Assembly (NCBI GenBank): GCA_004555915.1
Contig: SFJM01000081.1
Location: forward strand, 1-6,064
Length of the DNA: 6,064 nucleotides
Origin: Clostridiales bacterium
GTDB lineage: Bacteria > Bacillota > Clostridia > Oscillospirales > Butyricicoccaceae
Direction of reading: 5' to 3'
Below the pieces are notes generated by a model that saw nothing but the letters and a program-made list of their open reading frames with translations, was not told where the DNA came from and did not search any database. The first letter of the stretch is position 1. Every line of letters begins with the position of its first letter. Below, in pieces: positions 1 to 6,064 of the stretch. The translations under genes were made by a program, and so were the position numbers.

Positions 1-747
1 CTTGCGGAAGAACGTCTGGCAGAGCTGGAAAGCGAGCTGGAGCAGGACGAGCATCCCGTCGATTATGATGCCGAACTGGAAACCGAGGAAGAAGAAGCCA
101 CCCCGGTCAGCGAAAAGCGGCTGAAACGGGAGATTCGAGCGGAAGCTGTGCGGCGGCTGGAGGAAGCGGCCCGCACCGAAAAGGACTTTCAGGTTGTCGT
201 AGGGGAATGGGACAAGCTGGATCGGAACCGGGAGCGCAGGGAGCGGGACCACGAAAATCTCCGTGGGGATGTGCCTCTGGAATATCAGGCAGTGCCTGAG
301 CCGAAGCTCATTCCCCGCTGGATGAACACCCCCGCATACCGGCAGCTGATGGCCGGGAACTTTCTGGACATCCTGTTGGATTGCCCCTATGAGATGCACA
401 ACCTGACCGCTGACGCCTTTATTTCCCGCATGGTGGAGGAACTGAGCGAAGAACATAAGGAAGTTTTGTATTTTCTTTCTTTGCGGCTGTACAGCACTAC
501 CCAGCTTGCCGCTGTTCGTGGGCAGTCTGACCGTAACATCCGCAAGCTGCGGAAAACCATCCACAAGAAATTGCAGCGCCAGATGTATGACCATCTGTGC
601 GGCAAGCAGGAGCATGGCGGCAGTTTGACCTTGCGGGAGCGCCAGTTTTTGGAGGAATACTCGAAAATCGCAAGAAAACAGGGTAAGGATGCTGTGATCC
701 GGCGGGAGAACAAGACTAAGCGCAGAAAAAAGAAAAACCGCCCCTGA
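1..747 (+). CDS. Partial sigma-region-4-like helix-turn-helix protein (5' end outside window)
   Basis: The reading frame is open from the first base to a TGA at 745-747, giving 248 visible residues. A GTG at 148 could be mistaken for the start, but coding-like sequence continues upstream of it, so the true start lies before the window. The first 75 or so visible residues are highly charged and rich in Glu, Arg and Lys, probably helical or coiled coil. Visible residues about 149-195 (SEEHKEVLYFLSLRLYSTTQ and what follows) resemble sigma-70 region 4: a helix, the turn around TTQLAAVRGQSDRNI, then a basic recognition helix. The C-terminus is very basic (KRRKKKNRP), consistent with nucleic acid binding. 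No sigma region 2 is visible, so this is more likely a sigma-like regulator than a full sigma factor. It lies 31 bases upstream of the next gene and is probably cotranscribed with it. Similar proteins occur in clostridial conjugative elements, from memory. The function is inferred. Confidence 0.75.
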   Translation, partial: LAEERLAELESELEQDEHPVDYDAELETEEEEATPVSEKRLKREIRAEAVRRLEEAARTEKDFQVVVGEWDKLDRNRERRERDHENLRGDVPLEYQAVPEPKLIPRWMNTPAYRQLMAGNFLDILLDCPYEMHNLTADAFISRMVEELSEEHKEVLYFLSLRLYSTTQLAAVRGQSDRNIRKLRKTIHKKLQRQMYDHLCGKQEHGGSLTLRERQFLEEYSKIARKQGKDAVIRRENKTKRRKKKNRP

Positions 748-761
748 TAATTGGGACGATT

Positions 762-767
762 AAGGAG
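762..767 (+). promoter_or_regulatory. Ribosome binding site for the zinc-finger gene
   Basis: AAGGAG lies 11 nt before the ATG at 779 and 14 nt before a second ATG at 782. The spacing favours the first ATG, although it is slightly long. No promoter is evident in the 31-base gap, which supports cotranscription with the gene upstream. Confidence 0.7.
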
Positions 768-778
768 AAAGGGCGTGT

Positions 779-1690
779 ATGATGAAAAATTTGTTTGAAC
801 AGTCCCGTTCCCATTGGGTGCGGTACGATCATTATGAGCTGAAAACAGCGGAAGATGGCAAGCGGTACATCACCCCCGGCAAACACGCAAAGCCGGATGT
901 CTACAATCCGCTGAAAGAAGTCCCTAACATTGTGCTGGATGCGCTGAATGTGGGGATGCTGATGATGGGGCGCAAGCCGGAAGCAGAAGTGGAAAAGGCG
1001 ATAATGGAGTTTGTCACCCGGTACGGTCTGTTGGGGCTAATGACCGCCTTGCCTACCACACCGTCCTTTATGGACTATGAGGCGGTGTACCTGCCGAAAA
1101 ACCACTTCATCAAAGAAGAATCCATGGCGACAGACAAATATCTGTCCCTGTTTTACCCCTTTGACCAACTGGACTTGGTGAAGAAAGGCATTACATCCAC
1201 ATGGAACGTGTCTGGTGACCGGACGATGGTTGCCCTGACCATGACCTTCATGGACGAGCCGATGGCAAAGAACATGAGCTTCCAGCGGGAATATGCGGAA
1301 CCCTATGACTGGGTTGCCCAGCAGTTCAAGGACTGGGCATTCACCCTGTCTACCTCAATCCTGTACTACAATGATTATGACTCCCTTGATGAGGACGCAC
1401 GGGGGCTGTACCGCAAGTCCATGGCTGCGTTCGGCGGAATCGCTCCCAGCTACCACATCGAGCTGCTGGATAAGCCAACCATTTATTGGGACTTTCATTC
1501 GCTGCTGCTGGGTATCCAGATGATGTTCAGCTTCATGCTGGTGGACAATGACCAGCCCCTGCGCCTGTGCAAGCACTGCCAGAAGGTGTTTTTGGGCAGC
1601 CGGTCCAATGCGGCCTTTTGCAGCCCACGGTGCAAGAACCAGTACAATGTCTATAAGAGCCGTGAGAAATCCAAGGGAGAAGTAGACTAA
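779..1690 (+). CDS. DUF6076-like protein with C-terminal CGNR-type zinc finger
   Basis: This is a complete 303-residue protein from ATG at 779 (tandem ATG codons, AAGGAG upstream) to TAA at 1688-1690. The first 255 residues form a soluble, mixed-composition region with no signal peptide and no clear membrane segment. The hydrophobic stretch at about 241-255 (SLLLGIQMMFSFMLV) looks like a buried helix. The C-terminus has four cysteines, C264, C267, C281 and C285, as CX2C-X13-CX3C followed by a basic tail. This resembles the treble-clef-like CGNR zinc finger, but the signature position reads CKNQ. Such a finger suggests DNA or RNA binding. I recall proteins of this architecture being labelled DUF6076 in gut Firmicutes; that family name is from memory and unverified. 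Its position directly behind a sigma-like helix-turn-helix gene suggests a regulatory or accessory role in a mobile element. No enzyme motif is visible. Confidence 0.8.
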   Translation: MMKNLFEQSRSHWVRYDHYELKTAEDGKRYITPGKHAKPDVYNPLKEVPNIVLDALNVGMLMMGRKPEAEVEKAIMEFVTRYGLLGLMTALPTTPSFMDYEAVYLPKNHFIKEESMATDKYLSLFYPFDQLDLVKKGITSTWNVSGDRTMVALTMTFMDEPMAKNMSFQREYAEPYDWVAQQFKDWAFTLSTSILYYNDYDSLDEDARGLYRKSMAAFGGIAPSYHIELLDKPTIYWDFHSLLLGIQMMFSFMLVDNDQPLRLCKHCQKVFLGSRSNAAFCSPRCKNQYNVYKSREKSKGEVD

Positions 1691-1725
1691 CGAGGGCGCT
1701 GTCGCTGCGGCGGGACGGGAGTTGA

Positions 1726-1828
1726 TATACCTTTGCTTCCTTTTCAAAGTGTCTGTCAACCGCTATCTGCCCGCACAGCAGATGGCGAAGCCAGCCCCTT
1801 TCCAGCGTCAGCCGGAAGCAAAGGTATA
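1726..1828. repeat. 15-bp perfect inverted repeat enclosing a 10-bp hairpin
   Basis: The arms TATACCTTTGCTTCC (1726-1740) and GGAAGCAAAGGTATA (1814-1828) are exact reverse complements. Inside them CGCTATCTGC (1761-1770) pairs with GCAGATGGCG (1778-1787) with one G-U and a 7-nt loop, so the whole could fold as a nested structure. It starts 35 bases after the stop of the zinc-finger gene. No T-run follows, so it is not a classical terminator. No matching target-site duplication flanks the outer repeat. Candidate roles are a structured RNA, a transfer-origin-like site or a protein-binding site, none of which can be decided here. Confidence 0.75.
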
Positions 1829-1829
1829 A

Positions 1830-1860
1830 CACACTAGACTTTCCGAGGGAAAGTCGTGTG
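1830..1860. repeat. Bulged 13-bp hairpin
   Basis: GACTTTCC (1837-1844) pairs perfectly with GGAAAGTC (1848-1855) around a GAG loop. The stem continues as CACAC (1830-1834) with GTGTG (1856-1860), leaving a 2-nt TA bulge on one side. It begins one base after the preceding inverted repeat and ends exactly where the next hairpin begins, so it is part of a continuous structured block. The 3-nt loop is tight, and no T-tract follows on either strand. Confidence 0.7.
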
Positions 1861-1995
1861 CCAAGGAAGGCACTGCCCTCCTTTGGAAACCTCCCGCCAA
1901 GGGGAACGCTGTTCCCCTCTAGACTCCCTTTGCCAACAGGGAAGCTACTCGCCCCTATTGGATGACCCAGAGCCAAAGGGGCTTTGCCCCTCTGG
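1861..1995. repeat. Array of four degenerate GC-rich stem-loop repeats
   Basis: There are four related palindromic units, each opening with CCAA, at 1861, 1897, 1933 and 1973, a pitch of 36, 36 and 40 nt. Unit 1 (1861-1886) is imperfect. Unit 2 contains AGGGGAAC (1900-1907) paired with GTTCCCCT (1911-1918). Unit 3 pairs CCAACAGGG (1933-1941) with CCCTATTGG (1953-1961) with one mismatch. Unit 4 pairs CCAAAGGGGC (1973-1982) with GCCCCTCTGG (1986-1995) with one mismatch. Between units the sequence is similar, roughly GGA-n-ACC followed by C-rich bases. The units differ in loop length and sequence while the stems remain pairable. This is not a CRISPR array: the repeats are too degenerate and there are no uniform spacers. 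Confidence 0.7.
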
Positions 1996-2010
1996 ACACC
2001 TCGCCTGTCC

Positions 2011-2040
2011 GTGCAGTGGCTATCCATCCTGCTCCTGCAC
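2011..2040. repeat. Weak stem-loop between the repeat array and the terminator
   Basis: GTGCAG (2011-2016) pairs with CTGCAC (2035-2040) across an 18-nt loop. The stem is short and could be chance, but it continues the run of palindromes across this intergenic region. Apart from it, 1996-2070 shows nothing recognisable. Confidence 0.35.
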
Positions 2041-2064
2041 AATGGTGCCCCCATACCCGAACAG

Positions 2065-2117
2065 AAAAGACCAGGCACGAAAATCCACCCAGAATAAGGG
2101 TGAATTTCCGTGCCTGG
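2065..2117 (-). terminator. Rho-independent terminator of the hsdR operon
   Basis: Two 20-nt arms (2071-2090 and 2098-2117) pair at 18 of 20 positions around a 7-nt loop. The outer nine pairs, CCAGGCACG with CGTGCCTGG, are perfect. Read on the minus strand, the stem is followed by TCTTTTC (complement of about 2064-2070), a modest U-tract. The stem begins 8 bases past the hsdR stop codon, the expected place for an intrinsic terminator. On the plus strand the following bases are only weakly T-rich, so termination of the converging plus-strand operon is possible but less clear. Confidence 0.8.
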
Positions 2118-2125
2118 TTCATTGT

Positions 2126-5100
2126 TTATGACGCTGTAATTTGAACCGCGTTTTCTCGAACCTGATTGATAGTCTCCATCAAAGCGGTTCTGGTTTTTGC
2201 ATCAAACAATTTGATAAAACTGATTGGCTTGTCAAACGGTGGCTTGGTCAGCTCTGCGACATTTTCCATATATCCGTTCAACTCAATATGATTGATGATT
2301 TTGTTTACAAAAGCAATCTGCTTTTGATTCAGAGATTGGTCATTGATAAAAGCGGAAAACGCCTGCATAGCCGCTTCATGATCTAGCTTAGCGATCTTGC
2401 GAATGAGCAAGCCAAAGGGTGTGTCGCCAAACTCTCGGGCATAATCTTCTTTGCTGCCCAATTCGCTAGTTAGCACCCGCTCCAGTTCCTGATAATCGCC
2501 CATAGCCAGCGGAATATTATGGGTCAGCTTATATATGGCCAGCGTATTCCCATGCTCGTTCACATAGCGATTGACCTTGGCACGGTAGTCTTCAAAGTCA
2601 TAGGCAGCTTCCAGCTGGACGCCCTCCTGACTGTCAATAATCGGGTCAGTCAGCTTGGTGACAATCTGCCTCTGTGCTCCGCCACCTTCATCTAAAAATC
2701 GAATCAGCTCCCGCAGCTCCTTCCGAACCTGCTCAAACAGCAAAATATCATTCGCGTCCCAAAATGCATCGGTGTGAATCTCCTGAAGCATGGGCAACTT
2801 TGCCTTGATCTGCGGAATGCTGGCCTTACGCTCCAGTAGGGAAGCGGTGTCGCACAGTTGCTTTTTTGCATACTGGAAAGCGGGCATCTGCTCGATGTGT
2901 GCCAGAATTAGGCCATACATGAAATTATCAAACCGCTTTGCAAACTCGTCAGCCTCGTCTGAGCGTACCAGAGGTGCAATCTGTGTGAGCAACTCGCCCT
3001 TGTCACCTTCGCTTATGGACACGAAGGCTTCCGGCTTTTTATATTTCTCCACATACTGCATCCGCAATTTTACGGCAATCAGGTCTGAGTTGAGCGCCAT
3101 CACCTGCTTGTGACAGGTGTTGACAATCTCCTTGCGCCATGCCTGATAATCCTCACCGGCAAAGGTGCTTTCCTGCAGCGCCATGGCGATTTTGATTTGT
3201 TTGCCGAAGATGTTTTCCGACAGCGTTTTGGTTTCTCTGGTTTCGTAGCCTTCTTTGTGCTGCCGGAAGTATTCGAAGTTGCCGCAGTAGTCAAAAATCA
3301 GAAAGCGCCGCTTGTCGGTATAGGTTCCGTCAATCTGGTCCACGCAGGCCAGCCCTTTGCATAGCCGGGTGCCGCGGCCAATCATCTGCCAGAACTTTGC
3401 CTTTGACCGAACCTTTTTGAAAAACACCAGATTGACGCATTCCGGCACGTCGATGCCGGTGTCCATCATGTCCACCGATACGGCAATGTGCGGTTCTTTT
3501 TCCGGCTGCTTGAAATCATCAATGATGGTCTGGGCATAGGCGTCGTCGCAAATGACCCGCTGGGCGAAGCTGCCCCGGTACTGGGGGTACAGCTTATTGA
3601 ACCGCTCCAGAATAAACTCCGCGTGGCGTTTGTTCTGGGCAAACAGGATGGTTTTCCCCAGACGGTCGCCGCCCGCCACCTTGATACCCCGGTCCATCAG
3701 GTCTTGCAGTACGATGTCCACGGTGGTTTCGTTGAACACAAATTTATTGAGGGCAGCAGAGGGGATAAAGTCTGGCAACTGACCGTCTTCGATGAAATCA
3801 TCCTCATATCGCTCTTTGTCCTCTTCGGACAAATCATCATAGGAGATGCCTTCTTCCAGAAAACGGGTCTTGACCTCGTAGTTGTAATAGGGAACCAGCA
3901 CATGGTCCTGTTGCACCGCCGTTTCATAATCATAGGCATAGGTGGGCACGCCGTGTTCCATCTCGAAAAAGTCGTAGGTGTTCCGATCCACATCGGTCTT
4001 CGGCGTGGCGGTCAGACCCACCATGAAGGCGTCAAAATATTCAAAGATGGCCCGGTACTTTTTGAAGATGCTCCGGTGGCTTTCGTCAATGATAATCAGG
4101 TCGAAGTGCGCCGGAGTAAACAGCTGCCGCCCGTCCTTGGACTTGGTGTCATCAATGGCGTTGAGGATGGTCGGATAGGTGGAGAACACAATGCGGGCGT
4201 TTCGGTCGTCCTTGTTGGAGCAGAGGTTGCACAGGGACATATCCGGCAGATAGTTCTTGAAATCGTCCTTTGCCTGCTTCACCAGCGCGGTGCGGTCGGC
4301 CAGAAACAGAATGTTGGTCACCCATTTGCCTCGGCTGAGCACATCGGTCAGGCTGGACGCGGTTCTGGTTTTGCCGGTGCCGGTGGCCATCACCAGCAGA
4401 TGCTTGCGGAACCCCTGCGTAATCTGTTCGCACACCGCTCGGATGGCTTCCTTCTGGTAATACCGGTCAGTGATTTTGTCATCAATGGAAACGCCCATCA
4501 AATCCATCCGCTCGGTGCGCCGGTTCATCAGCTTTTGCAGGTCATCCTTGCTGAAAATGCCACTGACCTTCCGTTGCGGGGCGGTCTGGTCATCCCAGAA
4601 GTAGGTTTCAAAGCCATTGGTGGTGAACATCATGGGGCGGCGGCCAAATTTCCGTTCCAGACAATCCGCATACAAAACCGCTTGTTTGCGTCCAATGTTT
4701 GGGTCCTTGCTGGTGCGCTTGGCTTCCACCACCGCCAGGGGCAGACCGTCCTTTCCAAACAGCACATAGTCGCAGAAGCCAGGCTGACCTGGCATCCCGG
4801 CCATATCCTCCACACGATACTCCTCCTGTACATCAGCATCTGGGCCGGTGAACTTCCAGCCCATCAGTTTGAGGTCCACGTCGATGTAGATTTTGCGGGT
4901 CTTGAATTCCGAGAGGTCCTCCGGCTGGAAGGTGCGTTCCTTCTGATGCTGCTCCTTTTCGGCGGTGTATCGGGTGGACATCTGCTCGATTTGCTTGCGC
5001 AGCGCCTCGATCTCGGCATCTTTCTGGTCCAGCCGACTTTCCTGTTCCTTGATTTTCCGGGTATCCACCGCCACCTTTCCGGTGGGGACAAGATTCTCGT

Positions 5101-5503
5101 CGAAGGTGCGCTCCTGATAGTCCGCGCCATAGCAATAGTCGATCCACTGCACAAACTCAAACAGACCGCGCAGAGAAGCAAGCGCATCACTTGGCTGAAC
5201 GCTGCGCTCGGTATGTACCGCCAGATTGCCCAACTTGATGATAAAAGGCATCTTGCCCCAAGTGTCGGAGTCCACAGCGAAGCGGAAAGTTGGCTCGTGA
5301 ATGAGGGATTGTAGATTGTCTTTGTAGGGCATTTTCATGGACTTGTCCGCTGCATATACCCATTTTACTGCCAGCTCCAATGCCTTACGGCAGCCTACTG
5401 CACACATGGCAGGAGCAGAAACATAAATTTTCTCAGCTTCCATGCAGGCGGGGGCGAAGAGGGCATATTCAGTTTTGGCTTTGAGAAAGGAGAAGTTAGT
5501 CAT
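2126..5503 (-). CDS. hsdR: Type I restriction endonuclease subunit R (HsdR)
   Basis: HsdR is the motor and nuclease subunit of a type I restriction-modification complex. With HsdM and HsdS it translocates unmodified DNA using ATP and cuts it. The 1125-residue protein runs from ATG at 5503 to TAA at 2126-2128. ATG is preferred over the in-frame GTG at 5506 because GGAG (5512-5515) sits 8 nt before it. Domains in order: a DUF4145-like domain (about 25-125); a coiled-coil linker (about 145-190, heptad-like KDAEIEALRKQIEQ); a PD-(D/E)xK-type nuclease site with D245 and E260-A-K262; Walker A ATGTGKT (373-379); DEAH-type box DESH (473-476); motif III GLTATP (496-501); motif V around MDTGIDVPE (680-688); motif VI QMIGRGTR (706-713); and a C-terminal EcoEI_R_C-like domain (about 950-1110). 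Length and motifs match a full, probably active family member. It lies 4 bases after a DUF4238-like gene. hsdM and hsdS are not in the window and are expected beyond base 6064. Confidence 0.97.
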   Translation of the reverse strand: MTNFSFLKAKTEYALFAPACMEAEKIYVSAPAMCAVGCRKALELAVKWVYAADKSMKMPYKDNLQSLIHEPTFRFAVDSDTWGKMPFIIKLGNLAVHTERSVQPSDALASLRGLFEFVQWIDYCYGADYQERTFDENLVPTGKVAVDTRKIKEQESRLDQKDAEIEALRKQIEQMSTRYTAEKEQHQKERTFQPEDLSEFKTRKIYIDVDLKLMGWKFTGPDADVQEEYRVEDMAGMPGQPGFCDYVLFGKDGLPLAVVEAKRTSKDPNIGRKQAVLYADCLERKFGRRPMMFTTNGFETYFWDDQTAPQRKVSGIFSKDDLQKLMNRRTERMDLMGVSIDDKITDRYYQKEAIRAVCEQITQGFRKHLLVMATGTGKTRTASSLTDVLSRGKWVTNILFLADRTALVKQAKDDFKNYLPDMSLCNLCSNKDDRNARIVFSTYPTILNAIDDTKSKDGRQLFTPAHFDLIIIDESHRSIFKKYRAIFEYFDAFMVGLTATPKTDVDRNTYDFFEMEHGVPTYAYDYETAVQQDHVLVPYYNYEVKTRFLEEGISYDDLSEEDKERYEDDFIEDGQLPDFIPSAALNKFVFNETTVDIVLQDLMDRGIKVAGGDRLGKTILFAQNKRHAEFILERFNKLYPQYRGSFAQRVICDDAYAQTIIDDFKQPEKEPHIAVSVDMMDTGIDVPECVNLVFFKKVRSKAKFWQMIGRGTRLCKGLACVDQIDGTYTDKRRFLIFDYCGNFEYFRQHKEGYETRETKTLSENIFGKQIKIAMALQESTFAGEDYQAWRKEIVNTCHKQVMALNSDLIAVKLRMQYVEKYKKPEAFVSISEGDKGELLTQIAPLVRSDEADEFAKRFDNFMYGLILAHIEQMPAFQYAKKQLCDTASLLERKASIPQIKAKLPMLQEIHTDAFWDANDILLFEQVRKELRELIRFLDEGGGAQRQIVTKLTDPIIDSQEGVQLEAAYDFEDYRAKVNRYVNEHGNTLAIYKLTHNIPLAMGDYQELERVLTSELGSKEDYAREFGDTPFGLLIRKIAKLDHEAAMQAFSAFINDQSLNQKQIAFVNKIINHIELNGYMENVAELTKPPFDKPISFIKLFDAKTRTALMETINQVRENAVQITAS

Positions 5504-5507
5504 CACA

Positions 5508-6064
5508 TCATCTCCAGTATTTTATTTCTTTTGAACTCATCATGTCCTCATATTGTTTCAACGCGGTTTCCTTATCTGTATGAAGTAGTTGGTAAACCTG
5601 TTCATCATCTTCTTTTTCGGCATCTATTGAAAAATCAATATACGATAATAAGTCTATACGGTTAGAAATTAACAGCTCTTTATTTATCTGCTTGCTGTTC
5701 ATGCGCTTTACACTGTTGTCATCAATTATGATTATTCTGGGAACGCGCTGAACAGTATCGACAAACGCCAAAAATAATTCTGGCGTAATTGGCATACCAA
5801 GCAAGTCATATTCTATACCATCTTTTTCACCGTAAATATTGACTACCGGCATATCGCTTGTAACAAATACGGAACCTTTGGCTTTAAAAATACACAGTTG
5901 CGATTCCTTTATTGTCTCAGCCAAAGCCCGAGGAAACAAGCCAACATCCGGAGCAATGTTTATCTTCAAAAACTCGTTTGCCAGCATGGACAGGTAAACA
6001 TTTTGCGGTACATCAGGAAAAATGTCCTTTACATGTTTAATATGCTGCGGATCGTTTTTGTATT
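5508..6064 (-). CDS. DUF4238-like protein, partial (5' end outside window)
   Basis: On the minus strand the frame is open from the window end to a TGA at 5508-5510, giving 184 complete visible codons. An internal ATG at 5985-5987 is not the likely start, because coding-like sequence (KNDPQHIKHVKDIFPDVPQN) continues upstream of it. The visible part resembles the C-terminal half of DUF4238 proteins. It has a stretch SVFVTSDMPVV, matching the family's typical F-(I/V)-TSD-x-P motif, then PITPELFLAFVD, where the family has a similar P-(L/I)-(S/T)-P segment. No membrane segment or known catalytic motif is visible, and the biochemical role of the family is unknown to me. It is 4 bases upstream of hsdR and coupled to it, so it belongs to the restriction operon. 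GC is only about one third in much of the gene, against about 60% in the centre of hsdR, suggesting separate acquisition. Defence or toxin-like accessory functions are possible but unproven. Confidence 0.75.
   Translation of the reverse strand, partial: YKNDPQHIKHVKDIFPDVPQNVYLSMLANEFLKINIAPDVGLFPRALAETIKESQLCIFKAKGSVFVTSDMPVVNIYGEKDGIEYDLLGMPITPELFLAFVDTVQRVPRIIIIDDNSVKRMNSKQINKELLISNRIDLLSYIDFSIDAEKEDDEQVYQLLHTDKETALKQYEDMMSSKEIKYWR
5512..5515 (-). promoter_or_regulatory. Ribosome binding site deciding the hsdR start
   Basis: On the minus strand GGAG lies 8 nt before the ATG at 5503 but only 5 nt before the GTG at 5506, favouring ATG. The site sits inside the last codons of the upstream DUF4238-like gene, whose TGA is at 5508-5510. 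Ribosomes finishing that gene would therefore arrive at the hsdR start, which suggests translational coupling. Confidence 0.7.

Larger units (their letters stand above)
1691..2125. other. Structured intergenic region between convergent operons
   Basis: About 435 bases separate the end of the zinc-finger gene from the end of hsdR. I see no ribosome binding site with a credible gene here. Open frames on both strands have biased, repeat-derived compositions rich in Pro, Ser, Cys and Gly. Palindromes occupy most of the space from 1726 to 2117: one nested inverted repeat, one bulged hairpin, four related stem-loops, a weak stem-loop and the hsdR terminator. The stretch from 1691 to 1725 is GC-rich and otherwise featureless. 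Confidence 0.7.

Noticed and set aside
148..150. GTG as the start of the first gene
   Set aside because: The same frame is open and codes for a charged, coiled-coil-like sequence back to base 1, and no good ribosome binding site precedes the GTG. The gene is more likely truncated by the window.
1726..1828. Possible miniature inverted-repeat transposable element
   Set aside because: The terminal inverted repeats fit the idea, but the bases flanking them (TTGA on the left, ACAC on the right) show no target-site duplication, and a second copy is not visible.
1861..1995. Possible CRISPR array
   Set aside because: The pitch of 36-40 nt is the unit length of the palindromes themselves. There are no identical direct repeats separated by unique spacers, and no cas genes nearby.
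1533..2078. Minus-strand open frame of 181 codons across the structured region
   Set aside because: It overlaps the 3' end of the zinc-finger gene antisense, runs through the hairpin array, and has a low-complexity composition rich in Gly, Ser, Arg and Cys. Similar frames tend to be annotated as hypothetical proteins, but nothing here supports translation.
1856..2131. Plus-strand open frame of 91 codons in the intergenic region
   Set aside because: It uses a GTG start inside a hairpin stem with no convincing ribosome binding site. Its product is Pro, Ser and Cys rich and follows the hairpin repeats, and its end overlaps the hsdR terminator and stop.
3488..5314. Long plus-strand open frame of 608 codons antisense to hsdR
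   Set aside because: It lies wholly inside hsdR on the opposite strand. HsdR has every expected domain and motif, while the antisense product shows no recognisable motif. Long antisense frames are common opposite GC-rich coding sequence.
5985..5987. ATG as the start of the DUF4238-like gene
   Set aside because: The frame remains open with plausible protein sequence to the window end, no clear ribosome binding site precedes the ATG, and DUF4238 proteins are longer than 159 residues as I recall.

Overview
The window looks like accessory DNA from a gut-type Firmicute, probably a Clostridia member of the Oscillospiraceae or Lachnospiraceae sort. It has moderately high GC in most genes, strong AAGGAG or GGAG ribosome binding sites, and proteins of a kind I associate with integrative and conjugative elements of these bacteria. 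The organism assignment and the mobile-element context are inferences. No integrase, relaxase or element end is visible.

Left part (1-1690, plus strand): two genes in one likely operon. The first is cut by the window start and encodes a charged protein with a sigma-region-4-like helix-turn-helix. The second encodes a 303-residue protein with a C-terminal four-cysteine zinc-finger-like motif, resembling DUF6076/CGNR-type proteins.

Middle (1691-2125): about 435 bases without a credible gene, but densely structured. A 15-bp perfect inverted repeat encloses a 10-bp hairpin. A further hairpin follows, then four related GC-rich stem-loops spaced 36-40 nt apart, then a weaker one, then a long 20-bp-arm hairpin that is the likely terminator of the minus-strand operon. 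This is the least explained part of the window.

Right part (2126-6064, minus strand): a complete type I restriction endonuclease subunit (HsdR) with DUF4145, nuclease, helicase and C-terminal domains and all key motifs intact. Directly upstream, and apparently translationally coupled to it, is a DUF4238-like gene that is cut by the window end. That gene is much more AT-rich than hsdR. HsdR alone does not make a working system, so hsdM and hsdS are expected further upstream on the minus strand, beyond base 6064. The two gene groups converge on the structured intergenic region. The simplest reading is a mobile-element backbone (left) next to a defence cargo operon (right).
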